Below, piece by piece: positions 1 to 8,700 of a stretch of 28,579 nucleotides of DNA (position 1 is the first letter of the stretch; each line of letters opens with the position of its first letter). A model generated the notes under the pieces. The model made no database searches, was not told the DNA's origin, and saw nothing but the letters and a program-made list of their open reading frames with translations. The stretch comes from Flavobacteriales bacterium UBA5422 (GTDB lineage: Bacteria > Bacteroidota > Bacteroidia > Flavobacteriales_D > Crocinitomicaceae): contig DHNG01000020.1 in the NCBI GenBank assembly GCA_002409405.1, forward strand, positions 86,006 through 114,584, read 5' to 3'. The position numbers and the translations under genes are program-made.

Positions 1-1076
1 ACGTTCGTAGGGATATATGCAGAAACGTCTCCGGCTTGTGTTTCAATGATCGGCAATGCTGTCAAAGAACCTCCACCTTTTACTTTTCCTTTCAACGACT
101 CCGGTAAGTCATTCATTTGTGCAGCGATGCTGTCATCAGAAATGATTTTCGCAGCACGCTCCAACAAACGGGAGTGTAAGTAGAATACGTCTCCAGGGTA
201 CGCCTCACGACCCGGAGGACGACGTAATAACAAAGAAACCTCACGGTAAGCTACCGCTTGTTTTGATAAATCATCATAAATAATCAATGCAGGACGTCCT
301 GTATCACGGAAGTATTCTCCGATCGCAGCACCTGTCATCGGTGCGTAGAACTGCATTGGTGCAGGATCAGAAGCATTCGCTGCAACGATTGTTGTATACG
401 CCATTGCCCCTGCATCTTCTAATTTCTTAACGATTCCCGCAACGGTAGAACCTTTTTGTCCGACTGCAACATAAATACAGTAAACAGGCTCACCTCTGTC
501 GAAAAATTCTTTTTGATTGATAATTGTATCGATACAAACAGTTGTTTTACCTGTCTGACGGTCACCAATTACCAACTCACGTTGTCCACGTCCGATCGGA
601 ATCATGGCATCAACAGCTTTTACTCCTGTTTGCAACGGTTCAGTTACCGGTTGACGGAAAACTACTCCAGGAGCTTTACGCTCAATCGGCATTTCAAACA
701 ATTCTCCTGCGATTGGTCCTTTACCATCAATTGGATTTCCTAATGTGTCAACAACGCGACCAACCATTCCTTCACCAACATTTACAGAAGCGATACGTCC
801 TGTACGTTTTACTGTGTCTCCTTCTTTTACTTCAGTAGCACGACCCAATACAACGACACCTACGTTGTCTTCTTCCAGGTTCAAAGCGATTCCGTTGATT
901 CCTCCATTGAATTCAACTAATTCACCATACTGAACACCGTTCAAACCGTAGATACGAGCAATACCGTCACCGATTTGAAGTACAGTTCCAACTTCTTGCA
1001 ATTCCGCTTCAGAACGGAACCCTGATAATTGTTCTCTTAAAATTGCAGATACTTCTGCTGGTTTTACCTCTGCCAT
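1..1076 (-). CDS. atpA: F1F0 ATP synthase subunit alpha (N-terminal 358 residues, cut by window edge)
   Basis: The reverse strand reads from an ATG at 1076 to the window edge without a stop, giving about 358 of the roughly 525 residues usual for the family. It starts MAEVKPAEVSAILREQL. The sequence shows the N-terminal beta-barrel region and the nucleotide-binding core with the Walker A motif GDRQTGKT (coded near 545-570), then the segment with YDDLSKQAVAYREVSLLLRR typical of alpha subunits. Alpha forms the non-catalytic nucleotide sites of the F1 hexamer on the cytoplasmic side. It follows atpH by 37 bp and is the last gene visible in the order atpB-E-F-H-A; gamma is expected next, outside the window. 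The truncation is caused by the window, not by mutation. Confidence 0.98.
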   Translation of the reverse strand, partial: MAEVKPAEVSAILREQLSGFRSEAELQEVGTVLQIGDGIARIYGLNGVQYGELVEFNGGINGIALNLEEDNVGVVVLGRATEVKEGDTVKRTGRIASVNVGEGMVGRVVDTLGNPIDGKGPIAGELFEMPIERKAPGVVFRQPVTEPLQTGVKAVDAMIPIGRGQRELVIGDRQTGKTTVCIDTIINQKEFFDRGEPVYCIYVAVGQKGSTVAGIVKKLEDAGAMAYTTIVAANASDPAPMQFYAPMTGAAIGEYFRDTGRPALIIYDDLSKQAVAYREVSLLLRRPPGREAYPGDVFYLHSRLLERAAKIISDDSIAAQMNDLPESLKGKVKGGGSLTALPIIETQAGDVSAYIPTN

Positions 1077-1113
1077 GTTTGTAAGCTTTACTTTGATGCC
1101 GTGGTTAAACGGA

Positions 1114-1647
1114 TTATCTTGTTAAACGTTGTTTTAAATTATTCAATTGGCTAGCAACGGATGCATCAATTTGCTTATCATCCATTCTAACAATAAACCC
1201 ACCGATTAAAGCAGGATCAATTTTTTCTGTTATTTCCAAAGTACCGGAAACAGTTCCTTTTATTTTTTCTACAATGGTATTCTTCACTGCTTCACTCAAC
1301 GGAACGGCTGAAATGATTGTCAGAGGAGTAATCCCTTTGTACTTGTTCACCTGATCTTCAAAAGAAGCTGCAATTGCTGAAAGTATAACTTCTCTTCCTT
1401 TCTTAGTAATCAATTCGATGAACATCCGGCTGATTTGTTGAAACTGACCGAATAATTCATTAAAGATAGCAATTTTTTTATCCGAATTGATGATCGGAGA
1501 CTGAACAAGCAATTGAAACTCACGTGAATCGTTGGAAACAACGGAAAGATATTTCATGTCATTCAATACCGCATCAACCTGGTTTCCTTCGATCGCCAGA
1601 TCTAACAGTGCTTTTGCGTATCTCGATGCCGCTTTCGTACCTTTCAT
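1114..1647 (-). CDS. atpH: F1F0 ATP synthase subunit delta
   Basis: This 177-aa protein has the normal length for the OSCP/delta family. It starts MKGTKAASRYAKALLDLA, the conserved N-terminal helix motif (ASRYAKALLDLA), and ends with the C-terminal signature DPALIGGFIVRMDDKQIDASV followed by a basic tail. Delta joins the peripheral b-stalk to the top of the alpha3beta3 hexamer. It lies 5 bp downstream of atpF and 37 bp upstream of atpA, so it is almost certainly co-transcribed with them. The start is an ATG and nothing is unusual about it. Confidence 0.96.
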   Translation of the reverse strand: MKGTKAASRYAKALLDLAIEGNQVDAVLNDMKYLSVVSNDSREFQLLVQSPIINSDKKIAIFNELFGQFQQISRMFIELITKKGREVILSAIAASFEDQVNKYKGITPLTIISAVPLSEAVKNTIVEKIKGTVSGTLEITEKIDPALIGGFIVRMDDKQIDASVASQLNNLKQRLTR

Positions 1648-1652
1648 TACAA

Positions 1653-2147
1653 TTAATTCAAGTTAATTTCTCCAGCCAGTTTTTCTGCCAACGCTTTTTG
1701 TTTCTCATCGCTGGACAGGTTCTCACGAACTACTTTCTCAGCAATTTCAATGGAGAATGCGGCCATTTGTGCTTTCAATTCAGCAACAGCTGCTGCTTTT
1801 TCTGCGTTGATGCTCACACGTGCACTTTCCAATACTTTTTCAGCTTCTTCTTTTGCTTTATTTTTCGAATCTTCTACCATTTTATCAGCAGTCGCCTTCG
1901 CATCTTTGATCATTGCATCACGTTCTCTACGCGCTTCTTTTACCAATTCTTCGTTTTGTGCAGCCAACAATTGCATTTCTGCTTTTGTTTTCTCCGCCAA
2001 TTCTAATGCTTCAGTAATCTTTTGCTCACGCGTGTTCACCATGTTTAAAATCGGCTTCCACGCAAATTTTGTCAAAATGAATAACAAAGCAATGAAAACA
2101 AGCCCTGTCCAAAATAATAATCCTAAATCCGGTGTAATTAAATCCAT
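1653..2147 (-). CDS. atpF: F1F0 ATP synthase subunit b
   Basis: This 164-aa protein starts MDLITPDLGLLFWTGLVF. It has one N-terminal membrane helix at about residues 9-28, with the conserved FAWKPI just after it, then a long charged alanine- and glutamate-rich helix running to the C-terminus. This is the classic layout of the b subunit: a membrane anchor plus a dimeric coiled-coil peripheral stalk that holds delta and F1 still. It lies between atpE (74 bp upstream) and atpH (5 bp downstream). Only one b-type gene is present, as expected for a non-photosynthetic bacterium. Confidence 0.97.
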   Translation of the reverse strand: MDLITPDLGLLFWTGLVFIALLFILTKFAWKPILNMVNTREQKITEALELAEKTKAEMQLLAAQNEELVKEARRERDAMIKDAKATADKMVEDSKNKAKEEAEKVLESARVSINAEKAAAVAELKAQMAAFSIEIAEKVVRENLSSDEKQKALAEKLAGEINLN

Positions 2148-2221
2148 TTTATATATTGTTTTGTTTTTAACGATTCAAAAATATCGGTTTGCAACCAACC
2201 GTTGCAAACCGATAAGGCTTC

Positions 2222-2428
2222 TTAAAGACCAAGGAAACCAACAACAACACCGAAAAGAGCAACCCCTTCGATCAATGCCGCTGCGATAATCATAGCCGTT
2301 TGAATTTTTCCTGAAGCTTCTGGTTGACGTGCGATAGCGTCCATTGCTGAACCACCGATTCTACCGATACCCAATCCTGCTCCTAATACTGCAAGACCCG
2401 CTCCAATTGCTGCTACTGTACCTGTCAT
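2222..2428 (-). CDS. atpE: F1F0 ATP synthase subunit c
   Basis: This 68-aa protein is a two-helix hairpin. The first helix is rich in the GxGxG pattern, the polar loop holds the conserved R34-Q35-P36, and the second helix carries the ion-binding carboxylate E54 in ALIEGVALF. The carboxylate is not followed by the Ser/Thr seen in sodium-binding c subunits, so proton coupling is the more likely reading (inference). The protein forms the rotating membrane ring. It sits between atpB (36 bp upstream) and atpF (74 bp downstream). Confidence 0.97.
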   Translation of the reverse strand: MTGTVAAIGAGLAVLGAGLGIGRIGGSAMDAIARQPEASGKIQTAMIIAAALIEGVALFGVVVGFLGL

Positions 2429-2464
2429 TTTACTTTATTTTTGAGTTAAAAATTTACGCGTTAA

Positions 2465-3574
2465 TTAATGGTGGTGTTCTTCTACTGCTGCACCAATAAA
2501 CAATGCAGATAGCATTGCAAACAGATACGCTTGTAAGAACGCAACCAAGATTTCCAAAATTGAAATGAAAAGCGCCATTGGGACAGATAATGCTCCCCAA
2601 GCTGCACTTTTATTAATAAAGATAATTCCGATGAATGCTAAGATAATTACGTGACCTGCCGTAATGTTTGCAAACAAACGAATCATCAATGCAAATGGCT
2701 TTGTTAAGATACCAACTACTTCGATTGGAATCATGATGATCAACAGCGGAACAGGAACTCCCGGAGTTGCGAAAATGTGGTGCCAGTAATTTTTATTTCC
2801 TGAAAGGACGGTTGCTAATAATGTACAAGCTGCAAGGAAACATGTAATCGTGATGTTACCCGTTAAGTTTGCCCCCAACAATGGCAATAATCCCAATAAA
2901 TTTCCAATCAGAATAAAGAAGAAAATTGTTAATAAGTAAGGGACGTATTTTTTGTATTTATGCTCTCCGATGTTTTGCTTTGCCACGTCATCGCGAACAA
3001 AAACAACCAAAGGCTCGATGAATTTAGCAACACCTTTCGGCGCAACCGCTCCGTTTTTCTTGTAATAACGAGCTGTTCCGATTGCGAAAAGACAAATGAT
3101 CAATGATGTCAATAATAAAACAATGACATTTTTTGTCATGGAGAAATCAAGTGGTTTTGCATTGTGCGGGTGATTGTTCTCAAATTGCAACTCACCGTTT
3201 TCCAATTTATAGATTTTCTCGTGGAAAATAGCATATCCTTCAGCAGGACCAACACCTGCAACGTAATGAATTTCTTCGTGTGTTGTATGATCCAGAGTCG
3301 TTTTTAATTCTCCATGGTATAAGTGACTGGAAGAGAATGTTTTCAATCCTCCGTCTACTAAGATTATCGGTAAGTAAATAGATGTTCCGTTGTGTGCATC
3401 CCCCCACAGGTGAATTTCATGTGCATCCTTGATGTGGTGCATGATCATTTCACCAATGTTGAAGTCATTTTCCACATATCCATCCACTTCATCGTGTCCG
3501 GCATACAGTGCATTAATTGAAAGAACTGAAAAAACAGTTAAAACCAGTGTGTTGAACTTGTTGAATAATCTCAT
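2465..3574 (-). CDS. atpB: F1F0 ATP synthase subunit a, with long secreted-type N-terminal extension
   Basis: This 369-aa protein is much longer than the roughly 250-270 residues of the E. coli type. Residues 1-25 look like a signal peptide (hydrophobic, ending NALYAG), and about residues 26-145 are a hydrophilic, His- and Glu-rich domain. From about 147 the usual membrane helices follow. The essential arginine of the proton channel is R299 in MIRLFANITAGH. The protein ends EEHHH. It forms the stator channel against the c ring. Long N-terminal extensions on subunit a are known in Bacteroidota; their role is unclear. It is the first gene of the core atpBEFHA run and is preceded by a -7-type element at 3613-3620. 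Confidence 0.96.
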   Translation of the reverse strand: MRLFNKFNTLVLTVFSVLSINALYAGHDEVDGYVENDFNIGEMIMHHIKDAHEIHLWGDAHNGTSIYLPIILVDGGLKTFSSSHLYHGELKTTLDHTTHEEIHYVAGVGPAEGYAIFHEKIYKLENGELQFENNHPHNAKPLDFSMTKNVIVLLLTSLIICLFAIGTARYYKKNGAVAPKGVAKFIEPLVVFVRDDVAKQNIGEHKYKKYVPYLLTIFFFILIGNLLGLLPLLGANLTGNITITCFLAACTLLATVLSGNKNYWHHIFATPGVPVPLLIIMIPIEVVGILTKPFALMIRLFANITAGHVIILAFIGIIFINKSAAWGALSVPMALFISILEILVAFLQAYLFAMLSALFIGAAVEEHHH

Positions 3575-3612
3575 TGTAATGTCGTTTTGAAAAAAGCCTT
3601 CAAAATTTGGCG

Positions 3613-3620
3613 CAAAGGTA
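3613..3620 (-). promoter_or_regulatory. Probable -7 element upstream of atpB
   Basis: The minus strand reads TACCTTTG, which matches the Bacteroidota sigma-ABfr -7 consensus TAnnTTTG, 39 bp before the atpB start. No good TTTG is found 19 bp upstream, so only half of the promoter is supported. It lies between atpB and the mobile-looking block at 3681-4007, which suggests that atpBEFHA can be transcribed separately from atpZ and its neighbour. Confidence 0.4.
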
Positions 3621-3675
3621 TGGAAACTTTCTTAAGTAGGAATACGAATAACAATAAAATTTTCAGATATTTTAA

Positions 3676-3680
3676 TATTA
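3676..3680. repeat. Left copy of 5-bp direct repeat TATTA (candidate target-site duplication)
   Basis: TATTA directly precedes the left inverted repeat, and the same five bases directly follow the right inverted repeat at 4008-4012. This is what a transposase that makes 5-bp staggered cuts would leave. The region is AT-rich, so chance is possible. Confidence 0.5.
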
Positions 3681-4007
3681 ACCTGAGTTCGATTATTCTT
3701 TTTGAACTCAGAATGTATATAACTCCTGTTAGACAAGGCGTTTTTGCGAAAAGTTAGCGGGCTAACTTAAGCGGAAACAACGCAGTATAACGGTAGTTAT
3801 TACATGTTATCTTAATCTACTGAAATTAAGTGGGTTAATGTTTAAATTTATACCATTTACCTTCAGTATTTATATAACATTACCGCTGATAAACAGCAAT
3901 CTACTTCCTAAAACCGACTTGCAATAATCCATTATTGCTTCATCATTTTTAGTCGTATCTCACTATTTCTAAGCGGTCTGAGTCGAAAATAATAATCGAA
4001 CTCAGGT
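3681..4007. mobile_element. Candidate MITE: 327-bp non-coding block with terminal inverted repeats
   Basis: The block begins ACCTGAGTTCGATTATT (3681-3697) and ends with its exact reverse complement (3991-4007). With gaps allowed, the inverted match extends to about 31 bases per end. Each end also folds on itself: CTGAGTTC (3683-3690) pairs with GAACTCAG (3704-3711), and a similar imperfect hairpin is present at 3978-4005. A further palindrome, AAGTTAGC-GG-GCTAACTT, lies at 3751-3768. TATTA flanks both sides. No ORF of useful size lies inside. This is the layout of a non-autonomous MITE whose transposase is elsewhere. The right end touches the stop codon of the gene at 4014. The other reading is a structured regulatory spacer. 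Confidence 0.6.
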
Positions 4008-4012
4008 TATTA
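4008..4012. repeat. Right copy of 5-bp direct repeat TATTA
   Basis: It matches the copy at 3676-3680 and lies between the right inverted repeat and the TAA stop of the AtpI-like gene (4014-4016). Confidence 0.5.
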
Positions 4013-4013
4013 T

Positions 4014-4394
4014 TTATTTTTCCTCTGCCCCGAGGCGAACCAGTAGCAATGAATGGAAGATCATCAGGATGACAAAAACAGAAACAAATTGTAATCCAAA
4101 AGCTTTTAAGTGGATATTTTCCTTGTACCAAACTGCTGCAATTATGGATAGAATTGTCAGGAGTTGGAAGGTGGTCATTAACATAAATCGCTGAGCAAAC
4201 GACTCGGGATTTTTCTTTCTTCCTATTGTGATGATGGCTGCTCCGCCGAGAAACAAAACAGGGATAACACTATTAACCAGCACAAACAATTTCATTGGTA
4301 GCTGAATCAGGTGGAAGGCATGTAGAATACCATATACTACAAGAACAATCGATACGGCACTAATCAGGTACAGGAAATAACTATTTTTTTTCAT
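4014..4394 (-). CDS. Four-TM membrane protein of the atp cluster (AtpI-like, unproven)
   Basis: This 126-aa protein has four hydrophobic segments (about residues 7-27, 33-56, 70-88 and 97-119) joined by short basic loops, such as GRKKNPESFAQRF. It overlaps the end of atpZ by 14 bp, so the two are translationally linked. In F0F1 clusters this place is usually filled by AtpI, a four-TM protein implicated in c-ring assembly or ion supply. The topology and position fit, but I see no diagnostic motif, so the AtpI name is inference. Its stop codon lies one base past the TATTA repeat bordering the candidate MITE. Confidence 0.75.
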   Translation of the reverse strand: MKKNSYFLYLISAVSIVLVVYGILHAFHLIQLPMKLFVLVNSVIPVLFLGGAAIITIGRKKNPESFAQRFMLMTTFQLLTILSIIAAVWYKENIHLKAFGLQFVSVFVILMIFHSLLLVRLGAEEK

Positions 4395-4629
4395 CGTTGC
4401 GTTTACTCATTTTCATTGCTTCCCGGATCACCAATGTTAACCCCGCAGCAACTCCGAAGAGCGTCAATCCGAGTGTCCACCAGGGTGTCTCCAGTTTGTA
4501 CTTGTCGTCAAGAAAGTTACCCAACCAGGCGAAACCTGCAATGATAACCCCCATCTGGATCCCAACAGTTGAGAAGCGTGCAAAGGTGTTAAAATTTTTC
4601 TTATCCGGTTGATTTTTTTCTGAATCCAT
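4381..4629 (-). CDS. atpZ: AtpZ/AtpI family protein
   Basis: This 82-aa protein has a polar, lysine-rich N-terminus (MDSEKNQPDKKNFNTFARF) and two membrane helices at about residues 22-39 and 50-68. The sequence between them, GNFLDDKYKLETPWWTLGLTLFGVAAGL, fits the AtpZ/AtpI family (GxxLD, then a PW-type motif before helix 2). AtpZ proteins accompany F0F1 operons and are thought to act in assembly or in cation channel function. The gene overlaps the next one by 14 bp and lies 55 bp downstream of the PorP/SprF gene. Read-through from the surface-protein genes is possible but not shown. Confidence 0.85.
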   Translation of the reverse strand: MDSEKNQPDKKNFNTFARFSTVGIQMGVIIAGFAWLGNFLDDKYKLETPWWTLGLTLFGVAAGLTLVIREAMKMSKRNDEKK

Positions 4630-4684
4630 GAAGCAATATTAATGCGTTTCCTCCGAAAAGTAAGAAAAAATCAGATGAAAGTCG

Positions 4685-5731
4685 TCATATTCCCATAAAA
4701 TCTTTCGGACATTGGTAGCGGCGCATTCTACTTTTCTTGGAGCGGTATTTTTGGAACATATAACGGTCATCCCAATCGTAAATGAGGGAGATTTCATGTG
4801 ATCCGAACGAAGCGGAACGCAGTTGTGAAACGGTAAAATCGACACTGTACATGATTTTAAATGTTTGCTTGCGTTTGGAAGGAAGATTTACTCCGAAATT
4901 CATAATAAATGAATCGAATCGGTAGGCACGGTAGAACAATCCTTCATTGCGCAGCCAGATTCCAACCACTAACGGGCGCTTGATGACAGAGAAACCAATA
5001 GTTGCTGTCTGAAAAGTACGTTGGTTTTCATAGATGAAGGCAGGAGAAATGATGGTTTCATTGAGTAGAATTGCGGTGTTAAAATATCCGACAAACTTCA
5101 TTGGCAGCGCATCACCGACAATCAATCCTTCTTTGGGTTGTGTCAGGTGAAGTGCAGAAAAACCAATTGTTGTCATCATTTTCTTATAGGCACCTCGCTT
5201 TCTGGATTCATGATTGAACCGCATTGAAATTCCGGAACCAAAATCCGCATAAACAACACTGTTGTAGTTCGGAGCAATGAATTGTGTTGTTCCGACTTCA
5301 CCATGTACTTCGTGATAATGATCCGAAAAACGTAGTTTTGACCAATCGATGTATTTATTGACAATTCCCCCGTTTACACCTACCTGAAGCATGAAGTTCC
5401 GTGTTTCTACCGGCCGGTAGGCATAGGTCATGTAGCCACCGGATGATCGGAGCAAGGCTTCACCTGCTACATCTGTGTATGCATTGACCGCAAATGCTAA
5501 TTTGGGAATAACCTGCCCTTCAAACGAAGCAGAAAAGGTGTTGAACTTCCCGGGTACAGGGGCCCATAAATTGCGGGCCTGAACTTTGACAGAATATCCG
5601 TTGTTTAATGCAATCATTCCGGGATTGTAGTAAACAGGATTGTTATAGAATTGTGAGAAATTCGGATCCTGTGCGTTTACATTTGATGCTACCGTAATGA
5701 GTATGATCAGAGATGTGAGTAATTGTTTCAT
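4685..5731 (-). CDS. PorP/SprF family type IX secretion outer-membrane protein
   Basis: This 348-aa protein has a signal peptide (MKQLLTSLIILITVASNVNA, cleaved before QDPNFSQFY). The start of the mature protein, QDPNFSQFYNNPVYYNPG, is the hallmark of the PorP/SprF family. The rest is made of alternating amphipathic strands consistent with an outer-membrane beta-barrel. In Flavobacterium johnsoniae the family member SprF is needed for secretion of the giant adhesin SprB, and similar genes generally follow a large protein with a type B C-terminal domain. Here it starts 3 bp after the stop of the 2573-aa gene, so it is very likely the dedicated partner of that protein. The exact substrate is inference. 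Confidence 0.93.
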   Translation of the reverse strand: MKQLLTSLIILITVASNVNAQDPNFSQFYNNPVYYNPGMIALNNGYSVKVQARNLWAPVPGKFNTFSASFEGQVIPKLAFAVNAYTDVAGEALLRSSGGYMTYAYRPVETRNFMLQVGVNGGIVNKYIDWSKLRFSDHYHEVHGEVGTTQFIAPNYNSVVYADFGSGISMRFNHESRKRGAYKKMMTTIGFSALHLTQPKEGLIVGDALPMKFVGYFNTAILLNETIISPAFIYENQRTFQTATIGFSVIKRPLVVGIWLRNEGLFYRAYRFDSFIMNFGVNLPSKRKQTFKIMYSVDFTVSQLRSASFGSHEISLIYDWDDRYMFQKYRSKKSRMRRYQCPKDFMGI

Positions 5732-5734
5732 TTC

Positions 5735-8700
5735 TTAGCGGATTACGGTTACTGTTCCTGAACGTTTCATTTTTCCTTTTGGATAGTCTTTTCCTTCCCA
5801 GACACTTTCATCTTCGAAGATGGCGGCTATTTTCCAGACATAAGCATCCTGCTGAACAGGTGCTCCTTTGTAAGTTCCGTCCCATCCTTCCACCGGACGA
5901 CCATAAGCATCCAGTAATGTAGATTCCCAGATTAAATTTCCCCAGTCGTCATAAATCTGAATGTGGTATTCTTTCAATCCGATTCCTTTTGGTAAAAAAT
6001 GGGAAACTTCATAGCTGCCATGTCCCGGATAAACTGCATTTGGAACAAACAGGTTGTGGATCATCGGATTTTTAACCAGTGAGGTAACGGTATCCGTACA
6101 GCCATTTGCATTCGTGACAATCAACGTTACGTAAAAATCACTGTGTTGCTGATAATTGTATACCGGACTGTCCTCTGTGGAGCTGTCACCATTTCCGAAA
6201 TCCCACAGAGAGGAAATGTAATCCTGAGATTGATTGGTAAAGATCACAGTGGCGAGTGTGACGTCTTCGTCATTCGTAACGTATGAAAAAGCGGCTTCAG
6301 GTGCCGGTTGAATATCTATCGGTACGGAAGAAGTAAGAACAGCTGAACAACCTGCGTTATTGTAAACGGTCATTGAGACAACGTAAGAACCTGCAGTTGT
6401 GTAATGATAGGTTACAGTTTCACCGGAAACAATTGTACCATCTCCGAAATTCCATATAACAGAATCGGTATAAAGGCTGGTTGAACTGAACACCAGATCT
6501 GCATTCTCACACCCTAATAATGCAGGGAGCGTAAAAGCAGGGACAGGAGACTGGTGAATAATAATTGTCCGGGAAATGGTATCTGTACAGCCAAATTGAT
6601 TGGAGGCAATTAACTCTACTGTGTATGTTCCGACTGCCTGGTAGGTATGATTCGGGTTTACAAGTGAAGATGTGGTGCCATCGCCTAAATCCCATTGGTA
6701 CCCTACTGCTCCTGAAGATAAATTGCTGAATTGTACATCTTCATTCGGTCCGCAGAGCAGGATAGGTTGTGAAGAAAAATCTGCTACAGGGAATGGATTG
6801 ACATTGACATACTGCGTCGTTGTATCCATACATCCGTTTAATCCCTGAACAATTAACCGGACAACAAAGATTCCCGAAGAGGTATACGTATGTTGTGGAT
6901 TGGCGGTTGATGAACTGTTTCCATCCCCGAAATCCCATGTAGAATATACATGTCCGGTACTTTGGTTGGTAAACTGAACAGGTAATGGGACACAACCTGT
7001 TTGAGGGGTGAGCGTGAAAGCCGCAACAGGTGGTGTGTTGACCTGAATGGTTTCTGTATGTGAGGTGGAACAAAATCCATCCGGAGAAGTTCCGCTTAAT
7101 GTAACAGTATACATTCCCGGGTTAGAATAAGCATGAACAGGGTTGGAGAGATTGGAGGTATTTCCGTCCCCGAAATTCCAGACATATCCCATCATCGGAT
7201 CAGACTCATTCACAAACTGAAAAGGTGAAAAAACACAAACGGAATCCGGCTGATAACTGAATCCGATCGCCGGAGCTGTGTAGACGTTAATTGTCACTGT
7301 TGTGGTATCATAGCTACAGCCATTATTGACCATTAACGAAACATGATATGTTCCCGGTTGGGTATACGTGTGTGAAGGGCTATATGCAGACGTGAAATTT
7401 CCATCACCCAGATCCCAGTTGTAGTTCGTTCCTCCCAATGTGTATTGTGTAAAATTGACGGTTAGCGGAGCGCAACCCTGCGTAACACTTGTGTTGAAGA
7501 ACGGAATGACATTGTTCGGCACAACAGTAATTGTATGATAAGCAGTGTCTACGCCGCATTCATTACTGGCAACCAGCATAATTGTGTAACTTGTCGTATC
7601 CGGATCGGCGGTATAAACAGGTAATTGAAAAATGGAGTCTGTATTTGTGCCTGTTGTTCCGTTTCCGAAATCCCAAAAGAAGTCATCCGGTAGTCCATAG
7701 CTGGTATTGGCAATAACCGGTGTCCAGGGAGAACAAAAACTATTGAATTCTGTTCCGAACAAAGCAACTGGCTGTGGCATCACAATAACATCTTCCTGTG
7801 TGGATACCTGTCCGCAATAATTGGTAACCGTTAATGTAATGGTATAAGTCGTATCAGCGAGTACTCCTGCGGGATATGTAACAGCAGGGGGATGTTGATC
7901 CGTAGATGTCGTTCCGTTTCCGAAATCCCACAGGTATGTTACATCCGGGCCGGTAGAAGTATTCTGAAACGATGCCGTTAATGGCCCACACAGTGAATCA
8001 GGTGTTACAGAAAAAGTAGCAGCCGGAGGAACATATACATCAATTGACTGCGTAATCGAATCCACACAACCATACTCGGTAGTAATGATCAATTGAACAG
8101 GATAGGTTCCCGACGACGTATACGCATGTAGGGGATGATTGTCTGTAGCTATCGCCCCGTCTCCGAAATTCCATGCAGATTGATTAATGAGTGTACTGGT
8201 ATTGGTAAACGGAACACTCGTATTCAGACAAACAATCGGATCAACCGTAAATCCGGGGATTGGTAACGGACGAACAATCGTTGTCAGATCGTCGTTGTTT
8301 GTACAACCGGTTATCGGGTTGGTATACGTGTAGGTGATTATAAACGTACCTTCTCCGGCAACAACAGGATCAAATAAACCTGCTGTTCCGTCTGTAATCC
8401 CTGTTCCGGTAAATATTCCCCCGTTTGGTGTTGCTGTGAGGTTCAGAATCGGTTCGGAAATACACAATTCATGATCTGTTTCGGCATCGACTACAGGTAA
8501 TGGATGAACAGTAAACAACATAGTGTCCCGCGTGAGACAGTTTCCTGCACCATTTGTATAAACCAGTTCATAAGTTCCGTCTGTTGCAATGGAAAAATTA
8601 CCACTTGGGTCTACATTGATTCCCGACCATGTTCCTGTTGCCGGTTGTCCGATCACCAGAATAGAACTATTGTCGATACATGCTTCCAGATTTGTTCCTG

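Noticed and set aside
1524..2289. Plus-strand open frames of 160 and 179 aa opposite atpH, atpF and atpE
   Set aside because: They are antisense shadows of well-identified ATP synthase genes and have Cys- and Phe-rich composition typical of reversed coding sequence.
2465..2476. The HHH ending of AtpB as an added purification tag
   Set aside because: It is only three histidines followed directly by the natural stop and fits a His-rich tail; there is no vector sequence around it.
3683..3711. Hairpin at the left end of the 3681-4007 block as a terminator
   Set aside because: The stem has no adjacent T tract on the transcribed strand, and the matching inverted copy at the other end fits a mobile-element tip better.
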